64,000 nt of DNA. Origin: Sindora glabra. Its lineage: Eukaryota; Streptophyta; Magnoliopsida; Fabales; Fabaceae. The notes below the pieces were generated by a model, which did no database searches, had not been told where the DNA came from, and worked only from the letters and a program-made list of their open reading frames with translations. This document shows, in pieces, positions 1 to 12,111 of the stretch (position 1 is its first letter; each line of letters begins with the position of its first letter). The translations under genes were made by a program, and so were the position numbers. The stretch spans positions 5,035,151-5,099,150 of the forward strand of contig CM035235.1 in the NCBI GenBank assembly GCA_020226215.1, written 5' to 3'.

Positions 1-2229
1 TATTTTTGTTTTTTTTTTATCATCCTGCCCTTATGGTGAATGTTAATTATTTGTTATTTGATGTTTTGAATTTTTTCAAGGTTTAGGGTTTGGCGCTACT
101 CCTATTAGAGGTTGAAATTCAAGTGATCTTGTTTAGCGATAAAAAATGTTAGTTGCTTTAGTAAAACCATCCCTAAATTTATGTCATTTTCTTTTATACA
201 TTAGATATTTGTATTGTTCATGTCAAATTCAACCATGATAATTGCTTTTATAGTTTAATGTTACGATAAGATCCCGCTATTATTATTTTGTATATTTAGA
301 GTTGAATTTAAGTTCAGTATTTTTTTAAACTTATAATTAGCTTTATTGGTTATATATGCATAAGATTCATGTGCATTTTAAACCTTCAAGTGATGAATTA
401 ATTGAGCTTGATTAATTAGAAAATGTAATAGATGATTGCATAAGATTCCCATGCGTTTTAAATCCTATTGCCATACTTGCTATTTTTTTATCTTATAGTG
501 GCTTTATATTAAATTTTTGTTACATTTTGCTTCATGTAATACTAATCTAGTTGGGTTTTAATTTCTTTGTATAAGGTTTGAAGCTAACATTGACACATAA
601 GATCGGTAAATAGTTATTGTCTGCTAGTGTGTTTTCTTTTAATTTTTTAGAATGTAAATATTTGTGAGATTTATTTTTGATCTAATTTGGCCTTATGATA
701 ATTGTTTTACATTCTTCTTATTGTTATTTATACTAGTCTGGATTGTATCAAAATTGTTTATATAGGCATTGAAGCTAATGCTAGTTGAAAAAATTAGAAA
801 ATATGTACAAGGAATGATGCCGCTATCTGACAATTTTTTTTATTTTTTGAGATATAAATATTGTTAGAATGTGAAAAATATAACTAGCAGAATAGTGTCT
901 TAGTTTAGTAATAAGCACATTCATTCTTTTTTGGAAGTAAAGTGCTTTTTTTTTAAAATAAAGGTTCTTTTTTTTTTGGAATTATAAGGAAGGTCACAGA
1001 CTCACAGTCACACATCATAGTATGCTTACACAAGAAGAAATTGTTTGATGATAGAAAGGAAGGTCACACATTTTTTCCAGATTTGCTAATTGAACAAAAC
1101 CATTATTCAACTAGGTTAAGTGGTTAATTGTCTATATTTTGGTCCTAATTTGTTAATATAAATTGGTACCCAATTGTATTTAATTTCATGTAGCTTGGTT
1201 TTTTTTCAGATTTAGGTTATGTAATGCAAAGTTAAAATAATTTTTTATTAAAAATTCTAATTTTGATTAAAGCCTTGTCCAATAATAACTCAAAAAAATA
1301 AAAAAAGAACAACATAATTTAGCTAGCCTATTTGTACCCGGTGGACTTGCCCAAACCCTAAAGGAAAGAAATGAGTCAAATAAAGTTTTAAGCGAAAATA
1401 AGCTTCCAAATTGAAGCATGATTACTACTCAGACAAGTTGTTAAGTGACTCTAACTCCATTCAACCCATAAACACCTCTAATTGTCTTCAATATGGCCAT
1501 TGTTAATGGGTAAAAGGATTTGAAAATTAAAATTTGAAATTAATATAGGAAATAAGGACCATAATGTTAACTAACTAATGAATACATTCTTAAAATCCTA
1601 CCTTCAGATTTGATGAAGATAAGCCTGGAGATACATAAAAGGAGAAAGAACACAAAGAATTTATGTCTTGAAATATATAAACCTTGTCGATTCTCGAATT
1701 GATAAAAAAATTGATTGCAGACTTAGAGACGTTGAAGTTTAGGCTAAAAACTTGGCTAGTAATTCCATATTGGCATTTAATGGGCTAACAAAGCATTCAA
1801 CATGTCAACTTAACCACTTCTATTACTTTGCCCTTAATTAGATATGCTTAACTGGCCTTAGGCTTAAAAACTTAACAAACCAATCCATTAACCTTTTACA
1901 AATCAAACTTATTAAAAATAAGCCCATAAAAAAGAAAGTCTAAATGAACTGGGTCTATGTAGACTACAGACTGCAAACTAGTTCATAGCAATGTTTTAAA
2001 ACCTAGCTTGGCCATTGACCCAGCAGGGCGAGTGAGTCAAGATCGGATCGATTCAATCGGTCGAACTAGTTACTCTATTCTTATATATGACAAATTATAT
2101 ATAACATATATGTATATACTATATTGTTGTATTTTTAGAACACAACAAATAAACATTAATTTTACTGTAATATCAACAATTATCCAACAATATTTTAGTT
2201 CAAATAAAAGGCAAATAATAAATATTTTA

Positions 2230-2600
2230 TATCTTCATAAACCAAGCTAAAATGTCCATGTCTAAGCTTCAAAGAGAAGTTATTTGTGGCAATTTCAAGA
2301 TCTTTGTAGTTGAAACATGTTGGCATTCCAGTCAAATTCTGCAAAAAATTATCCTCTTCTAAACTCCCTCAAGGAGACTCTAGCAATTTTTGCTTCCTCT
2401 TATAAAAGCCAAGTCCTAAAAAAAGCAAGCCAAAAATGACAATCAAAGTTAATATAACAATTATCACAACAACTATGATGTGTTGATGGCTACTTCCACT
2501 GCCAATAACTTTAGAAACCTTAACATAAGAAACAAAACTAGAATTTGTATCAAAATTCTTAAAACTCCTCATGTTGTCTAGCAAAATTCTATTTCATCAT
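2230..2600 (-). pseudogene. Captured fragment of an SD2-5-type G-type lectin S-receptor-like kinase
   Basis: Read on the minus strand, the fragment gives the end of the extracellular region (SSFVSYVKVSK), a short linker, one hydrophobic membrane segment (about 20 residues of V/I/L/F), a basic stop-transfer stretch (YKRKQKLLESP) and then, after an in-frame TGA near 2369, SLEEDNFLQNLTGMPTCFNYKDL followed by ATNNFSLKL and a degraded glycine loop (RHGHFSLVYED). This order matches SD2-5-like receptor kinases, where a YIKV motif, a membrane span, EEDNFLENL, GMP and ATNNFS precede the kinase glycine loop. Homology fades at about 2230 and 2600, so neither the lectin domain nor the kinase core is present. 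It lies inside the hAT near its left end, on the transposase strand. I infer transposon capture; a later independent insertion is the alternative. Confidence 0.8.
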
Positions 2601-3110
2601 CCCATTTTCCAACTACTTATGATCCAAATTTATAGTTGTTTATAGTAGTTGGAACCACATATTTGCATGCTTGATTTGGAAGGCTAAAAGAGTCGTTGAT
2701 TAAGGTTTACTAGAATTTTTTTAATTATTAATTATCCTATACGTGTTTCAGGCAGCAAAACAATAATTTTTGTAGCCCTACATATTGTTTGCACATATAT
2801 AATTAACCAGCAAAAGCATTTTGTATGGTGAACAAGCTCAACAGGATAGTATAATACTAAAATATCACCTAAGGTAAGTTAAATGCATTTCAAAGGAAAC
2901 AAGGACATAGAATCTAGACCCCTATGACTTAACATCTGTCCTTAAGGAATAAGTCTGCATTCACGTTTTTGTTATGCTTTCTACATTATTTCAAGAATTT
3001 TAAAATTTTAAAAATAAACTAGCCTTAGTTTTTTCACTTAATAATAACTAAAAATGACCAAAACATTCATTACCTTATTCTTCTTCAAATATGGAGGGAT
3101 ATTGATTAAA

Positions 3111-5700
3111 CTAAGCCATGGTGTCACCATCATCAAAGTTATCTCTACTGAAACTATGATCTTCATCTTGTAGAATTGAGCCCAAATTTACCAATGGAGC
3201 CTCCATACTTAGTGCTTGAATATCATCTTCTAAGCTCATCACCAAACTAAAAAAATAAATTATTAAAACTTCAAAAAAATTAGAATAAGTTTCTCAATTT
3301 TCATGCTCATAGTGCTACTTTGATAAGTCTAAAAGGAAAAATATAGTCCAGAACAAGTTTCATGTATAAAAGAAAGAAAATTAACCTTCTTAATTAGTAA
3401 ATGAAACCTTTGGAAGCGTTTCATCATTATAAAGCATTCTTTCTATTTCTTCATGATCAAGCAAGGGTGAATCATCTTTTTCTGCTATCCAAAATTGAGT
3501 TTTCTCTATGCTTTCATAATCAATAAGATCAAATGATCCATTCTTATTTAAAGCCCTATAAATATAAACTATCTAGTAAGTAAATTATAAATATTATACT
3601 TTCATATACACTAATTAATATTAACAAAACTAAATAATATTACCTATCTTTTAAATGTAAATTATAATGCACAAACACAAGATCATTCAACCTTTGATAC
3701 TCCAATCTATTTCTTTTCTTGTTGCGTATTCTTTCAAAGACACTCTAATTTCTTTCATAACATGAAGAAGATGTTGTTTAGTTTAAAAGAGTGATAGCCA
3801 ACTTTTGTACATTAGGAGCACTATGCCCAGAATTCTTCCACCATTGATCTATCATAAGTGACAATAAAAAAAATTAAATCAACCATTTTAATCATGATGC
3901 AAATAACACAACATAAAAAATAATTCATATTAACTAAAAGTCTTACCAAGTAACATATTTTTTAAAGCTTCAAGAGCCATTTGACTACTGAAACTTTCAT
4001 GTCTTTCACAGTAAAGCATGCTTTCTTTTAGAAATCCAATTCTATCTGTCTTAATTTTTGCTTCCAAAATATCAAGGAATCCTTATTGTACCTCAGGTTT
4101 GATGGAGAAATTTTTTTTATCATAGGCAAAAACTAGACTCAATAAGTATGCAATAGCATGAACCTTTTGACGAAGTTATCTATCCCACCTATGTTTGATA
4201 ATCCTTGAATATGGCTTGTACAATGTCTTTTTATTCAAGAAAATATTCTTAATAGCTCTCCTAACCTTATACATGGCATCATACATATAACCTAATGAAG
4301 GCCTTTCATCAACATTAACAATCCTCAATGCTCAAATAAGTGGAGCCACAATTTAGCATGCAATGGCAATATCATTCCAAAATTTATCATTTAAAATGCT
4401 AGCAATAACATCCTTACCTTTTTTATCTTTAGAATATCTAGAATCAATGTATGCCTTATTAGTCACCAACGCTATAAGATCATGCTTGTGTTTTTGAATG
4501 CTTTTAAAACAATAAAAATTGTAGCAAAATGAGTATGACCTAGACAAATGATTTCTATCCATCCTTCTCTTTTCCTTAACTAAACAAACAAAAATGCATG
4601 ATTATAGATAAACTTGGTTATCATTTATGCACATTTTGCTAGACTTATTACAAGTTCCATCTTCCCAATGTTTGCTAAAATCAAGTTGAAGCAGTGTGCA
4701 GCAAAAGGTGACTAGTAAATTGAAGGATATTTTTCATTCAGCAATTTTCCTGTAGCTTTACAATTAGCAACATTATCAATTATCAAGTGGATAACATTAT
4801 TTACCCCAACAAAATTAACCATCTTTTCAAACAACTTACAAAGTGTTGTTGCATCCTTAATAACATCTGAAGCATTTATTGGCTTAATAAAAGTAATACT
4901 AGTTGGACAATAGACAAGAAAATTAATAAGTTATCTATTTTTTTATCTTGCCAACCATCAACTATTATAGTGCAACCAGTGTCTTTCTAAATACTTCTAC
5001 AAGCATCACTTAATAATTGAACTTCTTTTTTCATATCATACAATAAATTTTTTCTCATTGCATGATGAGTTAGAGCCTTATAACTAAGATCTATTGCTAC
5101 TATAGCATTAAACATCTTTTGAAAGTAAATTGAATTCACAACATTTAATGGGATGCAATTATCATAAAAGAACCTAGCAATTGTCAAATCTACTTTATGA
5201 ATGGTTTCTTTACTTGCCAATGTACTTTTGATTGATGGTTGAGCTCCAGAAGTGGTTCTTGGTGCAAATATTTTATCAATACTCTCACTTGCTTTTCTTT
5301 TTCCTTTGGCTTGAAATTGCTTATCATATATTTCTTCTATTTTTGGTATATCTCCATCAAATGGTGTAGTACTCTGAATATATGGATCCTTCTCCCATTG
5401 ATCTTTGGTAAACTCCTTTTTTTCTTTCCTTCAGCCTTTTTCAAATATTCTTTAATTTGATATTGAACATCAAAAGGAACTTTTGAACATACTTGCACTT
5501 CATCCTTTCTTTTGGTAAGATGTAGTTTCATTCTATTTATCCTGCCACCTTTGATTTCTTTTGCACAATACAAACATTTTAAAATTTTTCCCTTTTAAAT
5601 CTACACCTTCCGTACAATGGTTCCATGCAATATCTATTTTTAATCAAACAGATTATGTTAAAGATGCAATTGTTGATTGACAAGCTGAGGAAGATGACAT
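3111..5700 (-). pseudogene. hAT transposase pseudogene (BED zinc finger, DUF659, hAT dimerisation)
   Basis: Read on the minus strand from an ATG at 5700, a serine-rich start is followed by a BED-type finger (LKCLYCAKEIKGGRINRMKL, near 5510-5590) that needs a frameshift to join. A basic spacer follows, then DUF659 at about 4630-5220 (ARFFYDNCIPLNVV; GCTIIVDGWQDKKIDNLL; NEKYPSIY, stop, SPFAAHCFN). A central piece lies at 4353-4562. The C-terminal dimerisation block near 3650-3850 reads SAPNVQKLAITLLN, stop, TTSSSCYERN, stop, SVFERI. An acidic tail ends at a stop at 3111-3113. Two likely introns with GT-AG ends are visible at about 3848-3950 and 3556-3645. The enzyme would cut and rejoin the element's ends in the nucleus. 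At least three internal stops and one frameshift make it inactive. Confidence 0.9.
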
Positions 5701-8535
5701 TTTTTGCATTTAAACAAAAAAGCATGACAAATACTAGCATTAGATTCTAGGGTATAACACTCATTTACAAGTTGTGTTTTAGAGAATGTGTATCCATAAA
5801 GTAATGCACATGTAACTTTCAATTTTAATTCTTGCAAAATAAGACAGCACTACCTAGCCATATCATAAATAAAAAAATCCATTCACATTTCACAACAAAA
5901 AAAATAGGAACATTCAACTCTATAGTTCAAGATCATTTAACTCTATCCTTAAGTTCTATATTCAAATTGGTGAAGGTTTAGAATGGTAACCATAAAGCCA
6001 TATGAATTCAATTGCAAATAAATTGAATTTGTGTTTCTGATGACTTTAAAAGAGGGGTACAAGAACTCTTACCACCTTGCTATATTGTAATTAAAAGATT
6101 ATATGGAAATTAGATGTCAAGTTATATAGTGCTTTTGCCTTGTCCTAAATAGGTTTTTTTTCCACCAATCTCACCAATAACAAGTTCTAATAGGAAAAAC
6201 TTCGACTTTACAACCAATAAACTTATAACAAACTCATAATTAGACACAAATATGGATTCTTTCATATTAATGTTTACTGTTATTAATCAAATTTACTAAA
6301 ATTACTTCCCTTGAAATTGTCCAATGTTAAAATGATAGATCAGATAAAGCCTCAATAAAGAAAGAAATAGAATAATAATACTTAATATAGAACTATAGAA
6401 ATAGGATTTAACTCATTGAATTTTAAATTCATATTTTACTAGTTAAGTGATTATGGATGCATGGATTTATGTTTATCCTGCCTATTATGTGATATCCATC
6501 TCAAACTTCAATTTTTAGCCTTGTTAGTTTTTCATGCATTATAGAGGTGATTCCATATGGAGTTGACCTACGTCAATAGAAATAGCATTGATTGTACGAA
6601 AAAAAAACTTACCTTTTAAGTTGGGAGCTGATGAACTTCGACAATTGGAAGGATAAAGCTGAACAAGAATTAAAACAAAGCTTCAAATAGAACAAAAATA
6701 GCAAAATGAAGCTGAACTTGCTCCTTCACTTCACCAAATCACCAAACAAAGCTTTAGAGTTCAAAGTTCAGAGTTCAGACAAAATAGACATAGAACAGAG
6801 GCCTTCAACCTAAGGCTTCAAAGTTCGAATTAGATTTTTCATTTCTAAATAAAGGTGAACTTGCCATATTGCTATGTCATTTCACTAGATACGGGATGCT
6901 AAGTTAGGTCATTAGGTTCGAGTCAGATTTTGTCCGATTTACACATAGGGGAAATGGAATGGGTTAATGGGTGTAGCAGGTTAATAGTTGAACTAGTTTT
7001 TTACTGGGTCAATCCAGGTATTTACTTAAACCACGTCTATGGGTGTGTACAGCTCATTTTCAAGCCTGAGTACCAATCTGACTAGTTGAACCAGCCGAGC
7101 CAGTCTAAGTTTAAAAACATTGGTTCATAGACTAATTATCCTTTTAAGCCAAAATAAATTAGCCTAGTGTGCTTATGGTGCTAACTAAGCTAGTCAAAAT
7201 GGAGCAATTAAAATCTAGGTTATAATGGATTAGGCTCCAACAAGTTTTAGCTTGATATTGTCCACCAAATTCATTAAGCACCTTTACCCTTAGCTTGCCT
7301 AATGGAAAGGCTATTTTGACTAACATTGTTAAAAATCAAGGATTACTATAGCCACTTACTATATTTAAGGGATGAAATTGCAAGCAAGACATAATTTCAG
7401 AATAATTTGTAATATTTTGTTCTATATATATGTTGTAAACAACTTGTGATTTTTTTTATCTACTTCCTTCTTGGTAATTGAACTGCAAGACATGCAAATT
7501 TACTCTTAAAAGTTGCACTTACAATTAATAATGTATCAACAAGTTATAAGATTTTTTTAATATTGCGACAATAAACTACTGATGACTTGCAATTTCATAT
7601 AATCAACGGTGGTTGAGCATGTAACAATTTATATGCTGGTTACAGTGTGGTTTATTGATATCACAAGGGTTACAATAAAGTTGATACACGTTGTGGTTAC
7701 AATTCATCTGAGCCAAAAGGCTAAGAAATGTATGTAATTACATATGACAAGTAATACATATCAAAAGTTGAAATTTGCTACATAAAATTAAAAAATTTTG
7801 TTGCAATAAATATGAAAGTTTCAATTTAATCGAATGTCTCCTTAACAGCACAAAAATAAGAAGCTATACCACTATAAATAAAATAAATATATATATTCAA
7901 TGTTAGAAATTGCATTTGTAAAAATAGATGAATTTATATATAGTTCGTGTAGAGGTATTCTTTTTAACTATTAGAGGAAGAATTTCTTTTATTAAGGAAA
8001 AAGACCACTAAGAGGTATGTAAAGATCCAAGACCAAATTTTGAATATAGAAAAACATACAAAAATTTTAAAAAATATTAAATGTCATTTATTCTCCACTT
8101 TTAAAACAAGCAAAAACCTTTTACTCTAGAGTTCTATAAATCTTCTCTAATATGATATTTTTTATAAGTTTAAATAATATTTTTCTTCATTTTTTTAATA
8201 TGTAAATGATAAGGAGGTTTGGTCTTAAATTTTTCAAAACACTATCAAAATATTTTGCCATTAGTCCACATCTAATAGCTTAATTTTTCTTTAGTTTTAC
8301 TCGTTACAATTTCACCCATCCCTTCCCTTTTTGGGGGGCCACCCTATTTCTTATTTTTAATTAGATTATATATGATAAGTTATTGGAGATAAGGAAGAAA
8401 AGGCAAGAACCAAAGTTAAAAATTAGATATTGATTATAAATAAAGAAATATGAGCGTTACATAAGGATCTAGAGAAATAAACACCAAGCAACCCTTTAAG
8501 TACTTAATTTTTCCATAATTAGTATGAAGGATTGT

Positions 8536-8983
8536 CGGAAAAAATTTTCTCTCTCTCAATACATAAATATCAAGCAATTAATTTAATTACAGTAATAGAA
8601 TAACATATAAATATATTTAATGTGGAAAACTCTAGACTCTGAGAAAAAAAATCATGAATGAAAAAAGATATACTATATCAACAAAGTTGTAGGATAATAC
8701 ATATGAAAATTCTCAATTATAATCCTAAAACTTCTTTATCACTATCTCCATATTTCTCATAAAGCTCTATGAGAATTCTTACATAACCCTCATAGGCGCT
8801 CACATTATTATCTCTTTCCTACTTAAAATCTTTAGTCAATGCAAATATTATATTTTTGAAATACTTATTTGATATGAAATATCAATCCTACTCTAAAATA
8901 TTCAACTGAATAAAAAAATAATTCACAATAAGAAACAATCAATAGTTGATAACAATTAGAATTTAAATTAAACTCAACAACCT
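8536..8983 (+). repeat. Left member of an internal direct-repeat pair (TRIM-like?)
   Basis: This ~450-bp stretch recurs in degraded form at 9693-10140. Shared order: aaaattttctct, attaatttaatta, tttaatgtgg, gaaaaaaaatcatga, caaagttgtagga, ttctcaattataa, acttctttatcac, gaattcttacata and finally aattagaatttaaattaaactcaac. About 710 bp separates the two. Both members and the spacer are also present in copy 2 (near 18345-18800 and 19498-19915). A terminal-repeat miniature retroelement is possible, but TG/CA ends and a primer site are not evident. Confidence 0.55.
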
Positions 8984-9276
8984 CCATACTCAAAGTTTAC
9001 ATTTTTTATCAATCTTCATACTCCATCTATTGTCAAACAAGATCAATCATGGAGCATCAACCATGAAAGTTTCCAACATTGCAACCTTTTCAAATTATAA
9101 GAACTATCTTTTAATCAAGTAACTCTACCTTAATCAAGTGTTACAAGTTATGTTAGAATATATTCATGACTTTTCCTTCACATGAATCTCTTATATTTGT
9201 AGCAATGCCTAATTTATAAATGCCTTCATGAACTTGTATAAATTGTTCATATCTTCATTTTCATCATTAATTGCCC

Positions 9277-9295
9277 CCTCTCTTTATCTCTCTCT

Positions 9296-9341
<46 letters not shown>
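9277..9341 (+). repeat. CT microsatellite (copy 1)
   Basis: An interrupted CT run precedes an open but clearly non-genic, hydrophobic reading frame. The copy-2 equivalent has changed to CT followed by AC. Confidence 0.95.
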
Positions 9342-9342
<1 letters not shown>

Positions 9343-9692
9343 GCACTCATTATGAAATCTTCAACTATCACTAACTATAACTCCCTTACTTTTACTCAAG
9401 CTAAAATGTCCATATTCACTACATTAATCAATCATCCCCTTCAACTCACACACGATCAAATTACCGATGACTATATTATTATTATTGTCATTGTTATCAT
9501 CATTATTATTATTAATTCTCACACACACTTAACTAACTACCCCTATGTATCAACCTTCATCTTCATTTTTATCATCATTATAATAATCAATTTCATCAAT
9601 CTTCTTCATCTTGCCAGTAAAATCAAATTAAGCTCACAATTTCTTGGATTATTGCTCTCCCATAAGACTAAATCCACTTTAGCACCATTTAT

Positions 9693-10140
9693 TAGGAAAA
9701 ATATTGTCTCTTCAAACACATAAGCATCATACAATTAAATTAATCAGAGTAACACAATAAACACAAACAAGTTTAATGTAGAAAATCACAAACTCTAGGG
9801 AAAAAAAAACATGATTGGGAAAAAATTATTATATCAATAACAATTATAAGATAACACGTATAAAAATTCTCAACTATGACTTTATAACTTCTTTATTACT
9901 TCTCCTACATCTATCACAAGTGTCTATAAAGATTCTCATATAATTCTCATAAGTACTTATATTGTTATCTCTCTCATATTTCAAATTTTTAACTAATATA
10001 AATTATTATATCATTGAAATGCTTCTTTAATAAGAAATCTCAATCTTACTTTAATATAAATTTCAAACTTATATAAAAAATAATTTATAATTAAAAATAA
10101 TTAATAATTAATAATAATTAGAATTTAAATTAAACTCAAC
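9693..10140 (+). repeat. Right member of the internal direct-repeat pair
   Basis: Partner of 8536-8983, at roughly 70-75% similarity by eye. It ends in the same aattagaatttaaattaaactcaac string just before the copy-1-only AT-rich block. Confidence 0.55.
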
Positions 10141-10169
10141 TAAAAACTATAAGATTTTCGAATGTAATT

Positions 10170-11342
10170 GCATAAACTTGTCAAACGGGTTAACCCAATG
10201 AATAAAAATTGTACGTTGAGCTAGTCACAAGGTGAGCTACTTTTGCACTAGGATGGATTCAAATGGAGTTATTACAATTTCAGTCTTAAGTCAATATTTA
10301 CCAGATAGATTTTTATAACTCATTATATTTTATTATTATTACTATTATTATTTATTAAATATAATTATATATTATTATAACTTAAAATTTTACTATATAT
10401 GTCAGTGAATCATATATATTATATATGAAAATAAATATATATTATTAAAATCTAATAAATGCATGAATTTATATTTAATAATATATACATTTCATAAAAT
10501 AATTTAAATTTTATATTGACTAAGGATTTTATATTATATATTTATTTTATTTAATAAAATAAATATATATTATTATATATATTATATGTTTATATATTTC
10601 TATTTAATAAAATAAATTTCATATTATATAATTATATATTTATTTTATATGTTTATCTTATTTAATAAAATAGTTATATATATTATTAAATGTACATTGA
10701 TCAAGTCTAAAGTATTATATATAAAAATAAATATATTTAATAATTTATATATTATCAAATATATATAAATAAATAATTGTATAAATAATATATTAATAAA
10801 AATAATTATAATAATTTATATATAATAATAAAATAATAAATAATAATATTTTATATTAAATATATGTATGTAATATATTTAAAATTAATACCAAAATTAT
10901 TTATTTATATTTTTAAATAACCCAAAATTTTAATATTAAAGTACTAATTCAAATTTTAATATAATTATTTATTTTGATAAACTTATATAATATATATTAA
11001 CAATATTAAATATATAAATTTATTAATTTTAATATTAAAAATTATTTAATATTACTTATATATAATTTTAATATTATATGTATTAAAGTGTAATTTTAAT
11101 ATGTCAAAATTATTATTTTAATATCTATATAAAAATAAAATATATAATAATAAAATAATTATTTATTACTTACTACTATTAATAAATTAACAAGCTAACC
11201 CAATAATCCAATAAATTAATACTTACCATTCTCAGTCTTTTATCAAGTCGGACTAATTAATTTCAATTCTTTATCAGATCAGGCTACTGTTATTATTTTC
11301 CATACTAATTCCAATCATAAGCCAACCCATTTTTACACATCG
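10170..11342. other. AT-rich 1.17-kb block present only in copy 1
   Basis: Copy 2 reads straight from aatgtaatt to caagttcaaaatctaag (about 19928-19950), while copy 1 has this block in between. The interior is almost pure TA-rich sequence with many tatata and taataa runs. The ends are less AT-rich and contain gggttaaccca on the left and aagccaacccat on the right, a weak inverted similarity. No clean target duplication is visible, so insertion in copy 1 and deletion in copy 2 are both open. Confidence 0.75.
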
Positions 11343-11760
11343 CAAGTTGAAATCTAAGTTGCAAACCGGCTGGTTGGTGGGGTTTGTTATTTCAACGATA
11401 ATGATCCCACTCTCACTTTTTTATTCTCTTTCACTCACATTCCTTCATTTGAAAAAAATGCTAAACTCTACTCTAAAATGTGGTATATTCAGGTTCAATT
11501 TCAACGTGAGTTAAGCATTTTTTATTGGTGCTCTGGTTGAGTTGAGATGAAAAGTGAAATGACGTGTGGTGTAATACTATTTGTGAAGTGAGAAAAGGAA
11601 TATCTGGGAAAATTGGACATTAAAAATATAATATATAATCTCAACCCTATTTTTCTTTTATAAATTATAAATCAGACTCAACTACTATTAGTTCACAAAA
11701 TAGGAAAATTCTAACATACATTTCATAAAAATATCAGTATTCAATCCAACATTGGAATGA

Positions 11761-11911
11761 GGTAATGTTACGAGTAATTTCATTTCTTAAGAGATTAAAT
11801 ATTTTATTATTAAATTATTTTTTTAATTTAAAATAAGTAAATAAAAATAAAAATCATAAATTTATTGGATTAAATATATTTCAATGATTGGAAGCTCCCA
11901 ATAATATTACC
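11761..11911. mobile_element. MITE A, copy 1
   Basis: The ends GGTAATGTTA and TAATATTACC are inverted repeats. Flanking TTGGAATG and TTGGAATA form an 8-9 bp near-duplication. The copy-2 counterpart (20390-20545) shows TTGGAACA and TTGGAATA around AGGTAATG and ATTACCT, supporting a hAT- or Mutator-like MITE that inserted before the segment duplicated. Confidence 0.6.
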
Positions 11912-11935
11912 CTTGGAATAATATGTTTTTAAGAA

Positions 11936-12111
11936 GGGTAATATTATGAAAAATTCTGCCTCTTAAAAAATTGAATATTTATATTAAATTTTCTTTTTTT
12001 AAATTTTTAAATGAATTAAAAATTAAAAATATAAATTTTAACACATTAAATATAATTCAACAATAAAAATATACAATTTCCTAAAAAGGAAAACTCTTCG
12101 TAACATTATCC
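11936..12111. mobile_element. MITE B, copy 1
   Basis: The ends GGGTAATATTATG and CGTAACATTATCC are inverted repeats related to those of MITE A, 25 bp away. It is also present in copy 2 (about 20567-20708, internally shorter). The target duplication is not clear. Confidence 0.5.

Larger units (their letters stand above)
1989..7122 (-). mobile_element. hAT-superfamily DNA transposon with 8-bp target duplication
   Basis: The element starts CAATGTTTTAAAACC and ends GTTTAAAAACATTG, giving imperfect terminal inverted repeats of about 14 bp. It is flanked by identical 8-bp repeats GTTCATAG at 1981-1988 and 7123-7130, the hAT hallmark. The paralogous segment holds the uninterrupted site with a single GTTCATAG at 16948-16955. 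Inside is a decayed transposase on the minus strand (3111-5700) and a receptor-kinase fragment (2230-2600). Coding capacity is lost through stops and a frameshift, so the copy is non-autonomous now. Boundaries are certain to a base or so; the family name is not assigned. Confidence 0.93.
1837..7284. mobile_element. Small hAT-like MITE, copy 1, split by the 5.1-kb hAT
   Basis: This is the copy-1 equivalent of the MITE at 16811-17109. Flanks TGCCCTTA (1829-1836) and TACCCTTA (7285-7292) are a near-identical 8-bp pair. The right end ATTAAGCACCT is still visible, while the left end (attagatatgctta) has decayed. The larger hAT element 1989-7122 sits inside it, so the recognisable MITE sequence is 1837-1988 and 7131-7284. 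Confidence 0.6.

Noticed and set aside
2008..2250. 80-codon plus-strand open frame at the left end of the hAT
   Set aside because: It overlaps the terminal region and the antisense of the receptor-kinase fragment; its composition (Y, I, T) is typical of AT-rich chance frames.
6905..6925. tRNA T-loop-like gttcgagtc
   Set aside because: No acceptor stem, D-arm or anticodon arm can be built around it.
9271..9723. 150-codon frame after the CT microsatellite, and its partner at 19049-19531
   Set aside because: The frame is made of microsatellite-derived Ser-Leu repeats and Ile-rich TTA/ATT runs. The two copies conserve the DNA no better than the non-coding surroundings.
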